From Klebsiella pneumoniae (GTDB taxonomy: Bacteria; Pseudomonadota; Gammaproteobacteria; Pseudomonadales; UBA5518): 64,000 nucleotides of DNA. Below, one piece after another: positions 21,214 through 31,186 of this stretch (its first letter is position 1; each line of letters opens with the position of its first letter). The stretch is from NCBI GenBank assembly GCA_945862145.1, contig CAMAXE010000019.1:31817-95816 (forward strand), in the 5' to 3' direction. The position numbers were made by a program, and so were the translations under genes. The notes beneath the pieces were generated by a model, which was not told the DNA's origin, ran no database searches, and saw nothing but the letters and a program-made list of their open reading frames with translations.

Positions 21214-22442
21214 AGCCGAGCGACATCAATCTGCTCGACCCGGTGACACAGGAAGACCCCTTTGCCTGCTACGAGGCGCTGCTCGCGCAGGCCCCGGTGT
21301 ATTTCATGCCGGAGATCAACGCATACGTGGTGAGCAGTCACGCTGCCATCCGCCATGTGGTCACGCACCCGGCGATCTGGTCGATCGACTTCCGCGCCCG
21401 CCCCGATGCGCAACTCATCAAGACACCGCGTGCACGCGCCCTGCTGGAAAGCGAAGGCTTCGCGCGCGATACCAAACTCACCACCGATCCGCCCGCCCAC
21501 ACCGCCTACCGCGCAGCGGTGAGCAAGGCGTTCATGCCAGCGCGCGTGGCCGCGCAAACAGAGTTCATCGCATCGGTGGTGAACGAGCTTGTACAGGGCC
21601 TGCGCGGACGTACGCACTGCGAATTCATGCGCGATTTCGCCTGGACACTGCCGATGCGCGTCGTCACGCGGCTGCTCGGCGTGCCCGCGGAAGACGCCGA
21701 CCGCATCAAGCACTGGTCGGATGTGTGGGTGGAGCCGCTTGCTTACGGGCTGAGCGAGGAGCGCGAACTCTACGTGGCGCAGGAAGAGATCGCCCTGCAG
21801 AAGTATCTGGTCGCGCACATGGAAACGAAGCTCGCCACGCCCGGCGAGGACATCCTCACGGAACTGGCGAATGCGAAGATGGCCGACGGCAGCCCGATGC
21901 CGCTCGCGGAAAAAACAGGACTCGCCGAGCATCTGATCGTGGGCGGCCACGAGACCGCCACCAGCGCGCTCGGCTCCGGCATGATGATCCTTGCGCAACG
22001 GCCCGATATCGCTGCGGCGCTGCGAGCGGACGCATCAGGGGTGGAGCGCTTCGTGGAGGAAGTGCTGCGCCTCGAATCACCGAGCGCAGGGTTTTTCCGC
22101 GTGGCCGTGCAGGATGCCGAACTCGAGGGCGTGCACATTCCCGCAGGCTCCATGGTGCATCTGCGCTTCGCCGCGGCCAACCGCGACGCCACGGTCTTCG
22201 AGCGGCCCGCGGAACTCGACCTCGCGCGGCCCAACCCGCGCGCGCATCTCGCCTTCAGCTACGGCGTGCACACCTGCCTCGGCGCCCCTTACGCGCGGCT
22301 CGAACTGCAGGTGGCCTTCCGCGCACTGGTGCAGGCGCTGGACGATATCGCGCTCGATCCCTCGGAGCCGCCGCCCTCGCATATACCCGGTTTGTCGTTG
22401 CGGACGTTGAAGGCGTTGCATATCCGGTATCTGGCGAGGTGA
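21210..22442 (+). CDS. Cytochrome P450
   Basis: ATG overlaps stop of preceding P450; I-helix GGHETATS, EEVLRLE, haem loop FSYGVHTCLGAPYAR. Confidence 0.93.
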   Translation: MKPSDINLLDPVTQEDPFACYEALLAQAPVYFMPEINAYVVSSHAAIRHVVTHPAIWSIDFRARPDAQLIKTPRARALLESEGFARDTKLTTDPPAHTAYRAAVSKAFMPARVAAQTEFIASVVNELVQGLRGRTHCEFMRDFAWTLPMRVVTRLLGVPAEDADRIKHWSDVWVEPLAYGLSEERELYVAQEEIALQKYLVAHMETKLATPGEDILTELANAKMADGSPMPLAEKTGLAEHLIVGGHETATSALGSGMMILAQRPDIAAALRADASGVERFVEEVLRLESPSAGFFRVAVQDAELEGVHIPAGSMVHLRFAAANRDATVFERPAELDLARPNPRAHLAFSYGVHTCLGAPYARLELQVAFRALVQALDDIALDPSEPPPSHIPGLSLRTLKALHIRYLAR

Positions 22443-22547
22443 GCGGGACGTAGCAGACAGGACACGCTGTCGCGCCGCCCACTGCCACACCCGCAAGCGA
22501 GCGTGTAAGCTGTGCCGGATTCTGTACACTTTTTTGAGAGCCTACTC

Positions 22548-22841
22548 ATGGCAATCTTCGCAAGCGACGTCGTTTCGCTATCGCGCGCCAGGGCAAACCT
22601 GTCGGAACTGGCCGACGAGGTGAAAGCCGGCGCCGAGAAGATCATCACCAAGAACGGTGAAAGCTACGTTGCGATCATCGATGCCGACAGGCTGGAGCAC
22701 TACCATCGGCTGGAGCGGGAGCGGATCCATCTGCTGCTGATCGATGACGCCAGCCGGGGGCTGGCCGATGTGGCGTCGGGCAAGCTGAGGGATGCCGGGC
22801 GCGCACTTGCGGCAATCAAACGCAGACGCGCCGGCCGCTGA
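22548..22841 (+). CDS. Type II antitoxin, Phd/YefM family
   Basis: DVVSLSRARANLSELADEVKAGAEKIITKNGESYVAIIDADRLEHY. Confidence 0.8.
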   Translation: MAIFASDVVSLSRARANLSELADEVKAGAEKIITKNGESYVAIIDADRLEHYHRLERERIHLLLIDDASRGLADVASGKLRDAGRALAAIKRRRAGR

Positions 22842-22852
22842 GGCGTGTATCC

Positions 22853-23242
22853 ATGGCGACCCGGAAGATCGTCGTCAAGCTCACATCCCGCTTCGAACAG
22901 AACCTCGACGAGATCGAGGCCTTTCTCACGCATGCGGATGTCCCTCGACAATTCGATGCCCTGCTCGACGAACTGACTGCCACCGTCATCCCGAATCTGC
23001 AGCGGTTTCCACGCGCGGGACGCTCCTTTCTGGACCGACCCGCACATTCTCTGGAGACCGCCAACGGTGTCGCGAAACTCTCGGCACAATTGCGAAAGCT
23101 CGGCCCGGATGGGGAACTTCGCGAGTACGTGATGACACACTACCTGGTGCTTTATGCATACGTGGGCGGTGCGGTATATCTGCTCTCGATCCGCCACCAG
23201 CAGCAGATATCGTTCGATTTCCCGGCACTCTGGAACACTTGA
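22853..23242 (+). CDS. Type II toxin, RelE/ParE family
   Basis: VKLTSRFEQNLDEIEAFL.., YVMTHYLVLYAYVGGAVYLLSIRHQQQISFDF; immediately downstream of Phd-like ORF. Confidence 0.8.
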   Translation: MATRKIVVKLTSRFEQNLDEIEAFLTHADVPRQFDALLDELTATVIPNLQRFPRAGRSFLDRPAHSLETANGVAKLSAQLRKLGPDGELREYVMTHYLVLYAYVGGAVYLLSIRHQQQISFDFPALWNT

Positions 23243-23249
23243 GGTAAGC

Positions 23250-23690
23250 ATGAACATCTCCACCCCCCGCGCCACGCTCACCACCGAAGCAATCCTCGCG
23301 CTGCTGAATGCCGCCGTCGCCCGCGCGCAAGCGCTCGACGTGCGCATACACGTGGCGATCTGCGACAGCGCCGCACACCGCGTGGGATTCATCACCATGG
23401 ATGGCGCGCTGCCCATCGCCGCCACCACGGCCGAGCGCAAGGCTTTCACGGCCGCCAACATGAACATGAGTTCGGGGCAGTGGGAGGCCTATGTGAACAG
23501 CCTCCTGCCGGGCGAACAGAAGATCGTCGAGGCGATCGAGGGTTATGTGGCCGCGCGTGGCGGCTTCCCTGTGCGCGAGGGCGGGATGCTGCTCGGCTCG
23601 ATCGGTGTCTCTGGCGCCAGTCAGGAGATCGATGCCGATATCGGCCATGCGGCGCTGGCAGCGATCGGGGCGGAGGACGTGGCGGGTTGA
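23250..23690 (+). CDS. GlcG/HbpS family haem-binding-like protein
   Basis: ALDVRIHVAICDSAAHRVGFITMDGALPIAATTAERKAFTAA, GGFPVREGGMLLGSIGVSGAS. Confidence 0.82.
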   Translation: MNISTPRATLTTEAILALLNAAVARAQALDVRIHVAICDSAAHRVGFITMDGALPIAATTAERKAFTAANMNMSSGQWEAYVNSLLPGEQKIVEAIEGYVAARGGFPVREGGMLLGSIGVSGASQEIDADIGHAALAAIGAEDVAG

Positions 23691-23781
23691 AGTAGCCCCG
23701 CGCGCGTTGGCCGCAGAGAGACATCCAACCGCCGAGCCATTACCATCCGCCCGGCCATACCCGCTCACCAGAGAAGCGCCT

Positions 23782-25113
23782 ATGCAACTGCGTCGCGTAT
23801 TGATCATCAGTCTGCTCGGGTTGGCAGCCGCAAGGGCACCGGCAGAGGACATTCCGAGCCGACCCGGCATCGGCGCCCCGGAGCTCGCAGCGCCCGGCAC
23901 GCTTGCGGTGGGCGTGCGTACCATCACGCTGGTGCACAAAGACCAGGTCGATCCGCTCGGCTGGCTGGGCATCGCGGGTGCGGTGGTAGGTCTGCCGCCG
24001 CACGCTGACCGCAACATCACGGTGGATATCTGGTACCCGGCCGAGCCCATTGCCGGCGCGCAAGCCGAGACCTATCACGACAGCCTTCCTGCCGAGCCAC
24101 CCGCGCCGAACGCAGCGTTCAGCGTGCCCGGCATGGCCGTGCGCGATGCGCCGGCCTTGAAACAAAAAAACCCCCTGGTCGTGGTGTCGCATGGCTACGG
24201 CAACGTGACCGCTGGGCTCACCTGGCTCACCGAGAACCTCGCTACCAAGGGCTATGTGGTGGCAGCGATACGCCACGAGGACCCCTACAACGACGGCCGT
24301 ATGGGCTTTCCGAAAGTGCTGTTGCGGCGCCCGCTGGACATCGGCTTCGTGTCCCTCTCGCTGCAGCAAAGCCTGAGCGATGAAGGCCTGGTGGACCCGA
24401 CGCGCACGGCGCTGGTGGGCTACTCGATGGGCGGCTATGGCGTGCTCACATCCTCCGGCGCCGTGCTCGACACAGAAGGCCCGATCGCAAAAGCAACCCC
24501 GGGCGGCCTGCTCGAACCCTATGGCAGCAACGGCGCCGAGCGCGACGCGGTGCTGGTGCAAAACCTGAAGGCAGTCGTAGCGATCGCCCCTGCGGGCGGC
24601 GGCTCCCTGTCGGCGTGGGGCAGCGAGGGTCTGCGCGGCATCCATGCGCCGCTGCTGCTTATCTCCGGCAACCACGACCAGACGGTGGACTACAGCACCG
24701 GAGCGAAGGCTTTCTTCGAAGGCGCGAGCGACACGACGCGCTATCTGCTCACGTACCGCGAGGGCGGGCATGCGATCGGTCTGGGGCCGGCACCTGCGGA
24801 GATGCGCCAGGACCTCTGGAACACGGACTGGTTCGAGGACCCGGTGTGGCGCAAGGACCGCATCATCGGCATCAACCTGCACTTCATCACCGCCTTCCTC
24901 GACCGCTACGTGAAAGACGACGCCAGCCGCGCGTCTTATCTGGAGCTTGCAGTGACTGACGCCGCCGCCGGCACCTGGCCGCAGGACCAGCAAGGCCGCT
25001 GGAACGAAACCAGCCCCGGCACCGAGGGCATCACGGTGTGGAAGGGCTTCCAGCGCCGCCACGCGCAGGGCCTGGAGTGGCTCCGGCAGGACGCCAGCAC
25101 AGCCGCTCGCTGA
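23782..25113 (+). CDS. Alpha/beta hydrolase (PAF-acetylhydrolase/dienelactone hydrolase-like)
   Basis: Signal peptide; PLVVVSHGYGN, TALVGYSMGGYGVL nucleophile elbow, GGHAIG. Confidence 0.8.
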   Translation: MQLRRVLIISLLGLAAARAPAEDIPSRPGIGAPELAAPGTLAVGVRTITLVHKDQVDPLGWLGIAGAVVGLPPHADRNITVDIWYPAEPIAGAQAETYHDSLPAEPPAPNAAFSVPGMAVRDAPALKQKNPLVVVSHGYGNVTAGLTWLTENLATKGYVVAAIRHEDPYNDGRMGFPKVLLRRPLDIGFVSLSLQQSLSDEGLVDPTRTALVGYSMGGYGVLTSSGAVLDTEGPIAKATPGGLLEPYGSNGAERDAVLVQNLKAVVAIAPAGGGSLSAWGSEGLRGIHAPLLLISGNHDQTVDYSTGAKAFFEGASDTTRYLLTYREGGHAIGLGPAPAEMRQDLWNTDWFEDPVWRKDRIIGINLHFITAFLDRYVKDDASRASYLELAVTDAAAGTWPQDQQGRWNETSPGTEGITVWKGFQRRHAQGLEWLRQDASTAAR

Positions 25114-25124
25114 GTAAGCCTGAG

Positions 25125-26168
25125 ATGTGCCTGCGGGTCATAGCCATGCTCACGCTGACGGCGGCGCTGATCGCCTGCAGCGAGCGTGAAGAGCCGGTGG
25201 CAGTGGCGGCACGACCCACGACGCCGGTGATCACCGCCGCGCCGCGCGTGATCGATGCGAATGAGCCCCTGCGCGCGACCGGCCGCCTCGAGAGCGCCGA
25301 CGAGATCCGCCTGTCATTCAAATCCTCCGGCATCATCGCCCGGATCAACGTGGACACCGGCGATACCGTGCAGCCGGGGCAGGTGCTGGCGGAACTCGAT
25401 GCCACCGAACTCGAGTCTGTGCTCACCCGCAGCGCCGAGTCACTGCGCAAGGCCGAGCGGGATCTGGCGCGCGCCCGCGAACTCGCCCCACGCGGCCTCG
25501 TTTCCCGGGAAGCTCTGGAAAATGCCGTGACCGCTCGCGAGATGGCCGCTGCCGAGTCGAGTTCGGCCAGCTTCAATCGCCGTTTCGCCGAGATACGCGC
25601 GCCGTCCGCGGGGCGGGTGCTATCGCGCAGCGCGGAGGCCCGCGAGACCGTAGCGCCGGGAACGCCGGTGCTGAGCGTGTCATCAGAGACGGCCAACTGG
25701 CTGCTACGCATCGGCGTCACCGACCGTGAGGTGGTGCACCTCGGCATCGGTGACCAGGCATCGATCGTCTTCAGTGCCCTGCCACAGCAGGATCTCGCAG
25801 CCAGGGTGGCGCGCATCGCGGGGCGGGCCGATATCGGCACCGGACTGTTCGAGGTGGAGCTCGCGCTCGAGCAGGGTGATCCGCTGCTGCGCAGCGGGAT
25901 GATCGCAAGGGCGAGCATCGAGCGCGCGGCATCAGGAACGGCGCTGCTGGTGCCGTTGTCGGCGCTGGTCGATGCCGGGGCGGGAGCAGCCACGCTCTTC
26001 GTGGTCAAAGATAGCCACGCCCTGCGGCGCACCATCCGCACCGGTGCGCTGCGTGCCGACGGCATCGCCGTACTGGACGGACTGACGCCTGCCGATCGCG
26101 TAGTGGTCGCTGGCGCAGCCTATCTCGATGACGGCCAGGCCGTGCGCGAGTCAGGCCACGAGGACTGA
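25125..26168 (+). CDS. RND efflux periplasmic adaptor (MFP) lipoprotein
   Basis: Lipobox LIACS; LSFKSSGIIARINVDTGDTVQPGQVLAELDATEL lipoyl/coiled-coil architecture; upstream of RND pump. Confidence 0.9.
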   Translation: MCLRVIAMLTLTAALIACSEREEPVAVAARPTTPVITAAPRVIDANEPLRATGRLESADEIRLSFKSSGIIARINVDTGDTVQPGQVLAELDATELESVLTRSAESLRKAERDLARARELAPRGLVSREALENAVTAREMAAAESSSASFNRRFAEIRAPSAGRVLSRSAEARETVAPGTPVLSVSSETANWLLRIGVTDREVVHLGIGDQASIVFSALPQQDLAARVARIAGRADIGTGLFEVELALEQGDPLLRSGMIARASIERAASGTALLVPLSALVDAGAGAATLFVVKDSHALRRTIRTGALRADGIAVLDGLTPADRVVVAGAAYLDDGQAVRESGHED

Positions 26169-26172
26169 GGGC

Positions 26173-29100
26173 ATGCGGGTCTGGGCTTTCGCGGTAGCGC
26201 GCTGGCAATTCACGCTGGTGCTTTTCATGCTGCTGATCGCGCTGGGCGCAGTAGCCGTCTTGGACATACCGCGCAGCGAAGATCCCAATTTCCCCATCCC
26301 CGTCAGCACGGTGATCGTGAACCTGCCGGGCGCCGACCCACTCGATATCGAGCGCCTCGTGGTCGATCCGATTGAGGACGCGCTGGCAGAACTCGACGAC
26401 ATCAAGGAAATCCGCTCGACCAGCCGCAACGGCTCCGGCGTGATACAGCTCGAGTTCGACTGGGACACCGATCCCGAGGCCAAGCACGACGAAGTGGTAC
26501 GGGAGATCAACGGCCTGCGGGGCAGCCTGCCCGAAGGCATCCGCAGTATCGAACTGCGTAAATCGAACCCTTCGCTGGTGAACATCGTGCAGTTCGCGCT
26601 GGTTGATAACGGCGCCACGCCGCTCGATTTCAAGCGCCTCGCCGAGGATCTGGAAGATCTGCTCGAAACCGTCCCGGGGATCCGGCGCGCCGAGACCTGG
26701 GCCATTCCCCGCCCGGAAGTGCGGGTCGCTCTCGATCCGGCGCGTCTCGCGCAAAGCGGCGTGGACGTGGCAACCGTGGTCGGCACACTGCGTGGCGAGG
26801 GCGCCAACATTCCCGGTGGTGCGATCGATATCGGTTCCCGTCGCTACAATCTGAAAACCACCGGCGATTACGAATCGATCGACGAAATCCGCGACACCGT
26901 CCTCACCGTGCGCAACGGCAGCCCGGTGCGCGTAAGAGACGTCGCCGAGGCCGGATGGGCCATCGAGGAGCAGCGCTACCGCGGCCGCTACAACGGCAGG
27001 CCCGCTGCCTGGATCACGGCCAACATGCAGGACGGCGCAGACATCTTCGCGGTACAGCGCGGGATCGATGCGCGCATCGCGGCGTTCCGCGAACAACTGC
27101 CCGCCACGGTCGAGCTGGTGGCGGGTTTCGTCCAGGCGACCAACGTGCGCAACCGCCTCGATCATCTGGGGCGGGATTTCCTGATCGCACTCGCACTGGT
27201 GGGCATCACGCTACTGCCGCTCGGACTGCGGGCGGCAGGCATCGTGGCCATAGCGATTCCGCTGTCGCTCGCCATGGGTCTCGCCGGTCTCTGGGCGTTG
27301 GGATTCACCCTCAACCAGATGAGCATCGCCGGCTTCGTGGTCGCGCTTGGCCTGCTGGTCGACGACGCCATCGTCGTGGTCGAGAACGTCTCCCGGCACA
27401 TGCGCGACGGAGCCACGCGTGTGCGGGCCGCGATCGACGCCACGGGGCAGATCTCGTTGGCCGTGCTGGGATGCACTGCGGCGCTGCTGCTGGCTTTTCT
27501 GCCACTGCTCAGCCTGCCCGAGGGCGCCGGCAAGTTCACCCGCGGCCTGCCGCTTGCCGTGGTGCTCACGGTGCTGGCCTCGCTCTTCGTGGCGCTCACT
27601 ATCATCCCGTTCCTGGCGAGCGTGTTCCTGCCGAAAGTGGAAAACCCGGCCGGGAACCGCTCGCTGCGACTGCTGCAGGGCATCATCACGCGTGTGTATG
27701 CCCCCGTCGTCAATCGCGCGCTCACACGCCCGCGTACTGCACTGCTGCTCGCGTTCGGGCCGTTGGCAGCCAGCCTGCTGCTGGTGCCAGGACTGGGTTT
27801 CTCGCTCTTCCCCGCCGCCGACAAGCCGCAGTTCCTGATCACCATCAATGGCCCGGAAGGCGCATCCCTCAAGGCCACCGACGCGGCCTTGCGCATGGTG
27901 GAAACCGAGCTCCTGCGCCACCCCGAGGTAAGGCATGTGATGGCTAACCTCGGCAAGGACAACCCATACATCTACTACAACGAATTCGCACGCTCCGAGA
28001 GTCCGGATATGGCGCAGGTGTTCGTAGGCCTGGAGCGCTGGGACGGCAAGCGCAGCGAGCGCCTTCTGCAGACCCTGCGCGAGCGGTTCGACCAGTACCC
28101 GGACGCCCGCATCGTGGTGAGCCAGTTCCGTAACGGGCCACCGATAGAAGCCCCGTTGGCGGTGCGCATCTTCGGCCCGGATCTCATGGTCTTACGGGAA
28201 CTCGCGGGCAAGGCAGAGCAGATCATCAAGCAGGTGGAAGGCACGCGCGACGTGGTGAACCCGCTGCGCTTGCCACGCATCGACCTCGATCTCGGCATCG
28301 ACACCGACAAGGCAAACCTGCTGGGACTCGGCAGCGAGGACGCAGACCGCACCATTCGGGCAATGATCGCGGGCCAACCCGCCGCTACCTTCCGGGATCA
28401 GCTAGGCGATTCCTACGACATCACGGTCCGCCTGCCGATCGGCGCCGCACCCACGCTCGCGCTGCTGGACGATATACGGTTGAGCCCTCGCGGGGGCGGT
28501 GAATCGGTGCCGCTCGCCCAGGTGGCAGATCCGCATCTCGTGAGTGCGCCGGAGCGTATTCAGCGGCGTGACCGCGAGCGTCTGGCCACCCTCACGGGAT
28601 ACTTTGCCGACGGCGCGACGGGCAGCGCCGTCACCGCCTCGGTCTATGAGGCGCTGGCGGGGCTGCAACTGCCGCGCGGTTACCGGATAGTCGCCGGCGG
28701 TGAAGCCGAGGCGGCCTCGTCGAGCTTCGGTGGCCTCGGTGCCGCACTGCTGGTGGCGGCGCTCGGTATCGTCGCGGTACTGGTGCTCGAATTCGGCAGT
28801 TTCCGCTCCACCCTGATCGTGGCGGGAGTGGTGCCTTTCGGTATTCTCGGTGCGCTGCTCGCGCTCTACGTCACGGGACAGTCGCTGTCGTACATGGCGA
28901 TCATCGGTTTCGTGGCGCTCACTGGCGTCGAGATCAAGAATTCCATCCTGCTGGTGGATTTCACCAACCAACTGCGCCAGGAGGGCATGCCGCTCGACGA
29001 GGCCATAGAGCGCGCGGGAGAACTGCGCTTCCTGCCCGTGCTGCTCACCTCCGCAACCGCCATCGGCGGGTTGCTACCGTTGGCCGTTGCGGGCTCAGCC

Positions 29101-29223
29101 GTTTATGCGCCACTTGCGATCGTGATGATCGGCGGGCTGTGCAGTTCAACGCTGCTCGCCCGCATCGTCACGCCGGTGATGTACAAGCTGCTGCCGCCAG
29201 CACTCAGTCGCGCGCCTGACTGA
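26173..29223 (+). CDS. RND-family efflux transporter permease
   Basis: ~1016 aa; IPRSEDPNFPIPVSTVIVNLPGADPLDIERLVVDPIEDAL; GFVVALGLLVDDAIVVVENVSRHM; ALTGVEIKNSILLVDF. Confidence 0.94.
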   Translation: MRVWAFAVARWQFTLVLFMLLIALGAVAVLDIPRSEDPNFPIPVSTVIVNLPGADPLDIERLVVDPIEDALAELDDIKEIRSTSRNGSGVIQLEFDWDTDPEAKHDEVVREINGLRGSLPEGIRSIELRKSNPSLVNIVQFALVDNGATPLDFKRLAEDLEDLLETVPGIRRAETWAIPRPEVRVALDPARLAQSGVDVATVVGTLRGEGANIPGGAIDIGSRRYNLKTTGDYESIDEIRDTVLTVRNGSPVRVRDVAEAGWAIEEQRYRGRYNGRPAAWITANMQDGADIFAVQRGIDARIAAFREQLPATVELVAGFVQATNVRNRLDHLGRDFLIALALVGITLLPLGLRAAGIVAIAIPLSLAMGLAGLWALGFTLNQMSIAGFVVALGLLVDDAIVVVENVSRHMRDGATRVRAAIDATGQISLAVLGCTAALLLAFLPLLSLPEGAGKFTRGLPLAVVLTVLASLFVALTIIPFLASVFLPKVENPAGNRSLRLLQGIITRVYAPVVNRALTRPRTALLLAFGPLAASLLLVPGLGFSLFPAADKPQFLITINGPEGASLKATDAALRMVETELLRHPEVRHVMANLGKDNPYIYYNEFARSESPDMAQVFVGLERWDGKRSERLLQTLRERFDQYPDARIVVSQFRNGPPIEAPLAVRIFGPDLMVLRELAGKAEQIIKQVEGTRDVVNPLRLPRIDLDLGIDTDKANLLGLGSEDADRTIRAMIAGQPAATFRDQLGDSYDITVRLPIGAAPTLALLDDIRLSPRGGGESVPLAQVADPHLVSAPERIQRRDRERLATLTGYFADGATGSAVTASVYEALAGLQLPRGYRIVAGGEAEAASSSFGGLGAALLVAALGIVAVLVLEFGSFRSTLIVAGVVPFGILGALLALYVTGQSLSYMAIIGFVALTGVEIKNSILLVDFTNQLRQEGMPLDEAIERAGELRFLPVLLTSATAIGGLLPLAVAGSAVYAPLAIVMIGGLCSSTLLARIVTPVMYKLLPPALSRAPD

Positions 29224-29224
29224 G

Positions 29225-29998
29225 CTACGGACGCGGCGGGCCCGGCACGAAGGCGTTGGTACGGCGCACATAGTCCGCATACGCAGGCCGACGCTTGCCG
29301 ATGGTGCGCTCGAGCAGTGTGACCCCCGAGACCCGCAGCAGCAGGAAGGTCATCAGCAGCGGGCCGGGGAAACTCCACCACGCGCCGGCAGACAGCGCGA
29401 GCAGGTAAAAACCCCACCACATGCAGGTATCCCCGAAGTAATTCGGGTGCCGGGTATAGCGCCAGAGCCCGCGATCCATCACCCGGTCGTGGTTGGCGGG
29501 ATCGGCCTTGAAGCGCGCGAGCTGCCAGTCACCAGCGGCCTCGAACACGAAGCCCACGGCCCACAACAGCGCGCCTGCATAATCGAGCGGGCCGAGCGGG
29601 GCCGAACCCAGGGCCGCGCCAAGCAGCGGAATGGAAATCAGCCACGCCAGAACCGCCTGCAGGCCGAACACGCGCCACAGGCTCGCCACGTGAAAACCCG
29701 GGCCGTAGCGCGCGCGCATAGCGCGATACCGCCGGTCTTCCTCGTGGCCGGCGCAGCGCACGCTGAGGTAGACCGAAAGCCGGATCGCCCAGATGCCGAC
29801 CAACCACAGCAGCAGACAAGCTCGCGCGGACGTGAGACCTGAGACCTGCGCGTACACCAGCCCCGCGAGCAGGAACATCAGCGACCACAGGCTGTCGACG
29901 ATATCCACCCGCCGCAGCCACAGCGAGCCAAGCCAGCCGCCCGCCGCGAGCACACCGAGCGCAGCAAGGCCCCAGAGATAAACGGACAGATCGAACAT
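29225..29998 (-). CDS. DUF1295/steroid 5-alpha-reductase-like membrane protein
   Basis: VDIVDSLWSL, YTRHPNYFGDTCMWWGFYLLAL motif; multiple TM. Confidence 0.85.
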   Translation of the reverse strand: MFDLSVYLWGLAALGVLAAGGWLGSLWLRRVDIVDSLWSLMFLLAGLVYAQVSGLTSARACLLLWLVGIWAIRLSVYLSVRCAGHEEDRRYRAMRARYGPGFHVASLWRVFGLQAVLAWLISIPLLGAALGSAPLGPLDYAGALLWAVGFVFEAAGDWQLARFKADPANHDRVMDRGLWRYTRHPNYFGDTCMWWGFYLLALSAGAWWSFPGPLLMTFLLLRVSGVTLLERTIGKRRPAYADYVRRTNAFVPGPPRP

Positions 29999-30156
29999 GG
30001 GTTCAAGCCTCCGGAAAAAGACAATCGTGCCTCGATCAAACGGCGTTTGTCGACCGGGCGGGATCTCACGCTGCAGGCGCGCACCCTGCGAGCATTGGGT
30101 AACATAGCTCTCGAGCAACGGCAGCTGCCCGCCACACCAGCACAGGAGATTTCCCG

Positions 30157-31047
30157 GTGTCCGATGAATCCGACTACACCCCGCCCAAAGTCTGGACCTG
30201 GAATAAAGGCACCGGGGGGCGCTTTGCCAACATCAACCGTCCCATCGCCGGCCCCACGCACGACAAGGAACTCCCGGTGGGGCGGCACCCGCTGCAGCTC
30301 TATTCTCTGGGCACGCCCAATGGCATCAAGGTCACGGTGATGCTCGAGGAATTGCTCGCCCTCGGGCACACAGGCGCCGAGTACGACGCGTGGCTCGTGA
30401 ACATCCTCGAAGGGGAACAATTCGGCAGCGGCTTCGTTGCGGCAAACCCCAACTCGAAAATCCCGACGCTCGCGGACTACAGCACGACCCCGCCCACGCG
30501 GGTTTTCGAGTCGGGCGCGATCCTGCTCTACCTGGCAGAGAGGTTCGACGCCTTCCTGCCCACCGAACCCACAAAACGCGGTGAGTGTCTTTCCTGGCTC
30601 TTCTGGCAGATGGCCAGCACGCCCTACCTGGGCGGCGGTTTTGGCCACTTCTATGCCTACGCACCCGCCAAGATCGAGTACGCCATCGACCGCTTCACAA
30701 TGGAGGTGAAGCGCCAGCTCGATGTGCTGGACCGCCACCTCGCGGAAAACACCTACATGTCGGGCGACGACTACACCATCGCCGACATGGCGATCTGGCC
30801 CTGGTACGGCGCGCTGGTCGATGGCCTTTTGTACGGTGGCGGGGAATTCCTCGATGCGCAGTCCTACACGCATGTCATCCGCTGGTCAGCGCAGATCGGC
30901 GCCCGACCCGCAGTGAAGCGCGGACGCATCGTGAACGTCAAATGGGGCAAGCCCGAAGAGCAACTGATCGAGCGTCACGACGCCAGCGATTTCGACCTGC
31001 GCACGCAGGACAAGCTGGCGCCAGCGCAAGACAAACCCGCCAGCTAA
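30157..31047 (+). CDS. YghU-like glutathione S-transferase/disulfide-bond oxidoreductase
   Basis: GRHPLQLYSLGTPNGIKVTVMLEELLALGHTGAEYDAWLVNILEGEQFGSGFVAANPNSKIPTL. Confidence 0.9.
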   Translation: MSDESDYTPPKVWTWNKGTGGRFANINRPIAGPTHDKELPVGRHPLQLYSLGTPNGIKVTVMLEELLALGHTGAEYDAWLVNILEGEQFGSGFVAANPNSKIPTLADYSTTPPTRVFESGAILLYLAERFDAFLPTEPTKRGECLSWLFWQMASTPYLGGGFGHFYAYAPAKIEYAIDRFTMEVKRQLDVLDRHLAENTYMSGDDYTIADMAIWPWYGALVDGLLYGGGEFLDAQSYTHVIRWSAQIGARPAVKRGRIVNVKWGKPEEQLIERHDASDFDLRTQDKLAPAQDKPAS

Positions 31048-31186
31048 GGCCGCACTGGACGCGTCCGGATGTGTATCCGCGCGAACATAGCCGACAAGAC
31101 CCGGACCCGCTCTTCGCGTTTTCAGACCGACTGCAGCGTCATGGTGTCCGCGTGACGCTGCAGCCCCTGCTCCCCCGCAAGCGCTG

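Noticed and set aside
20055-21998. 647-aa minus-strand ORF across the P450 pair
   Set aside because: Shadow ORF; both P450s on the plus strand have complete signature motifs
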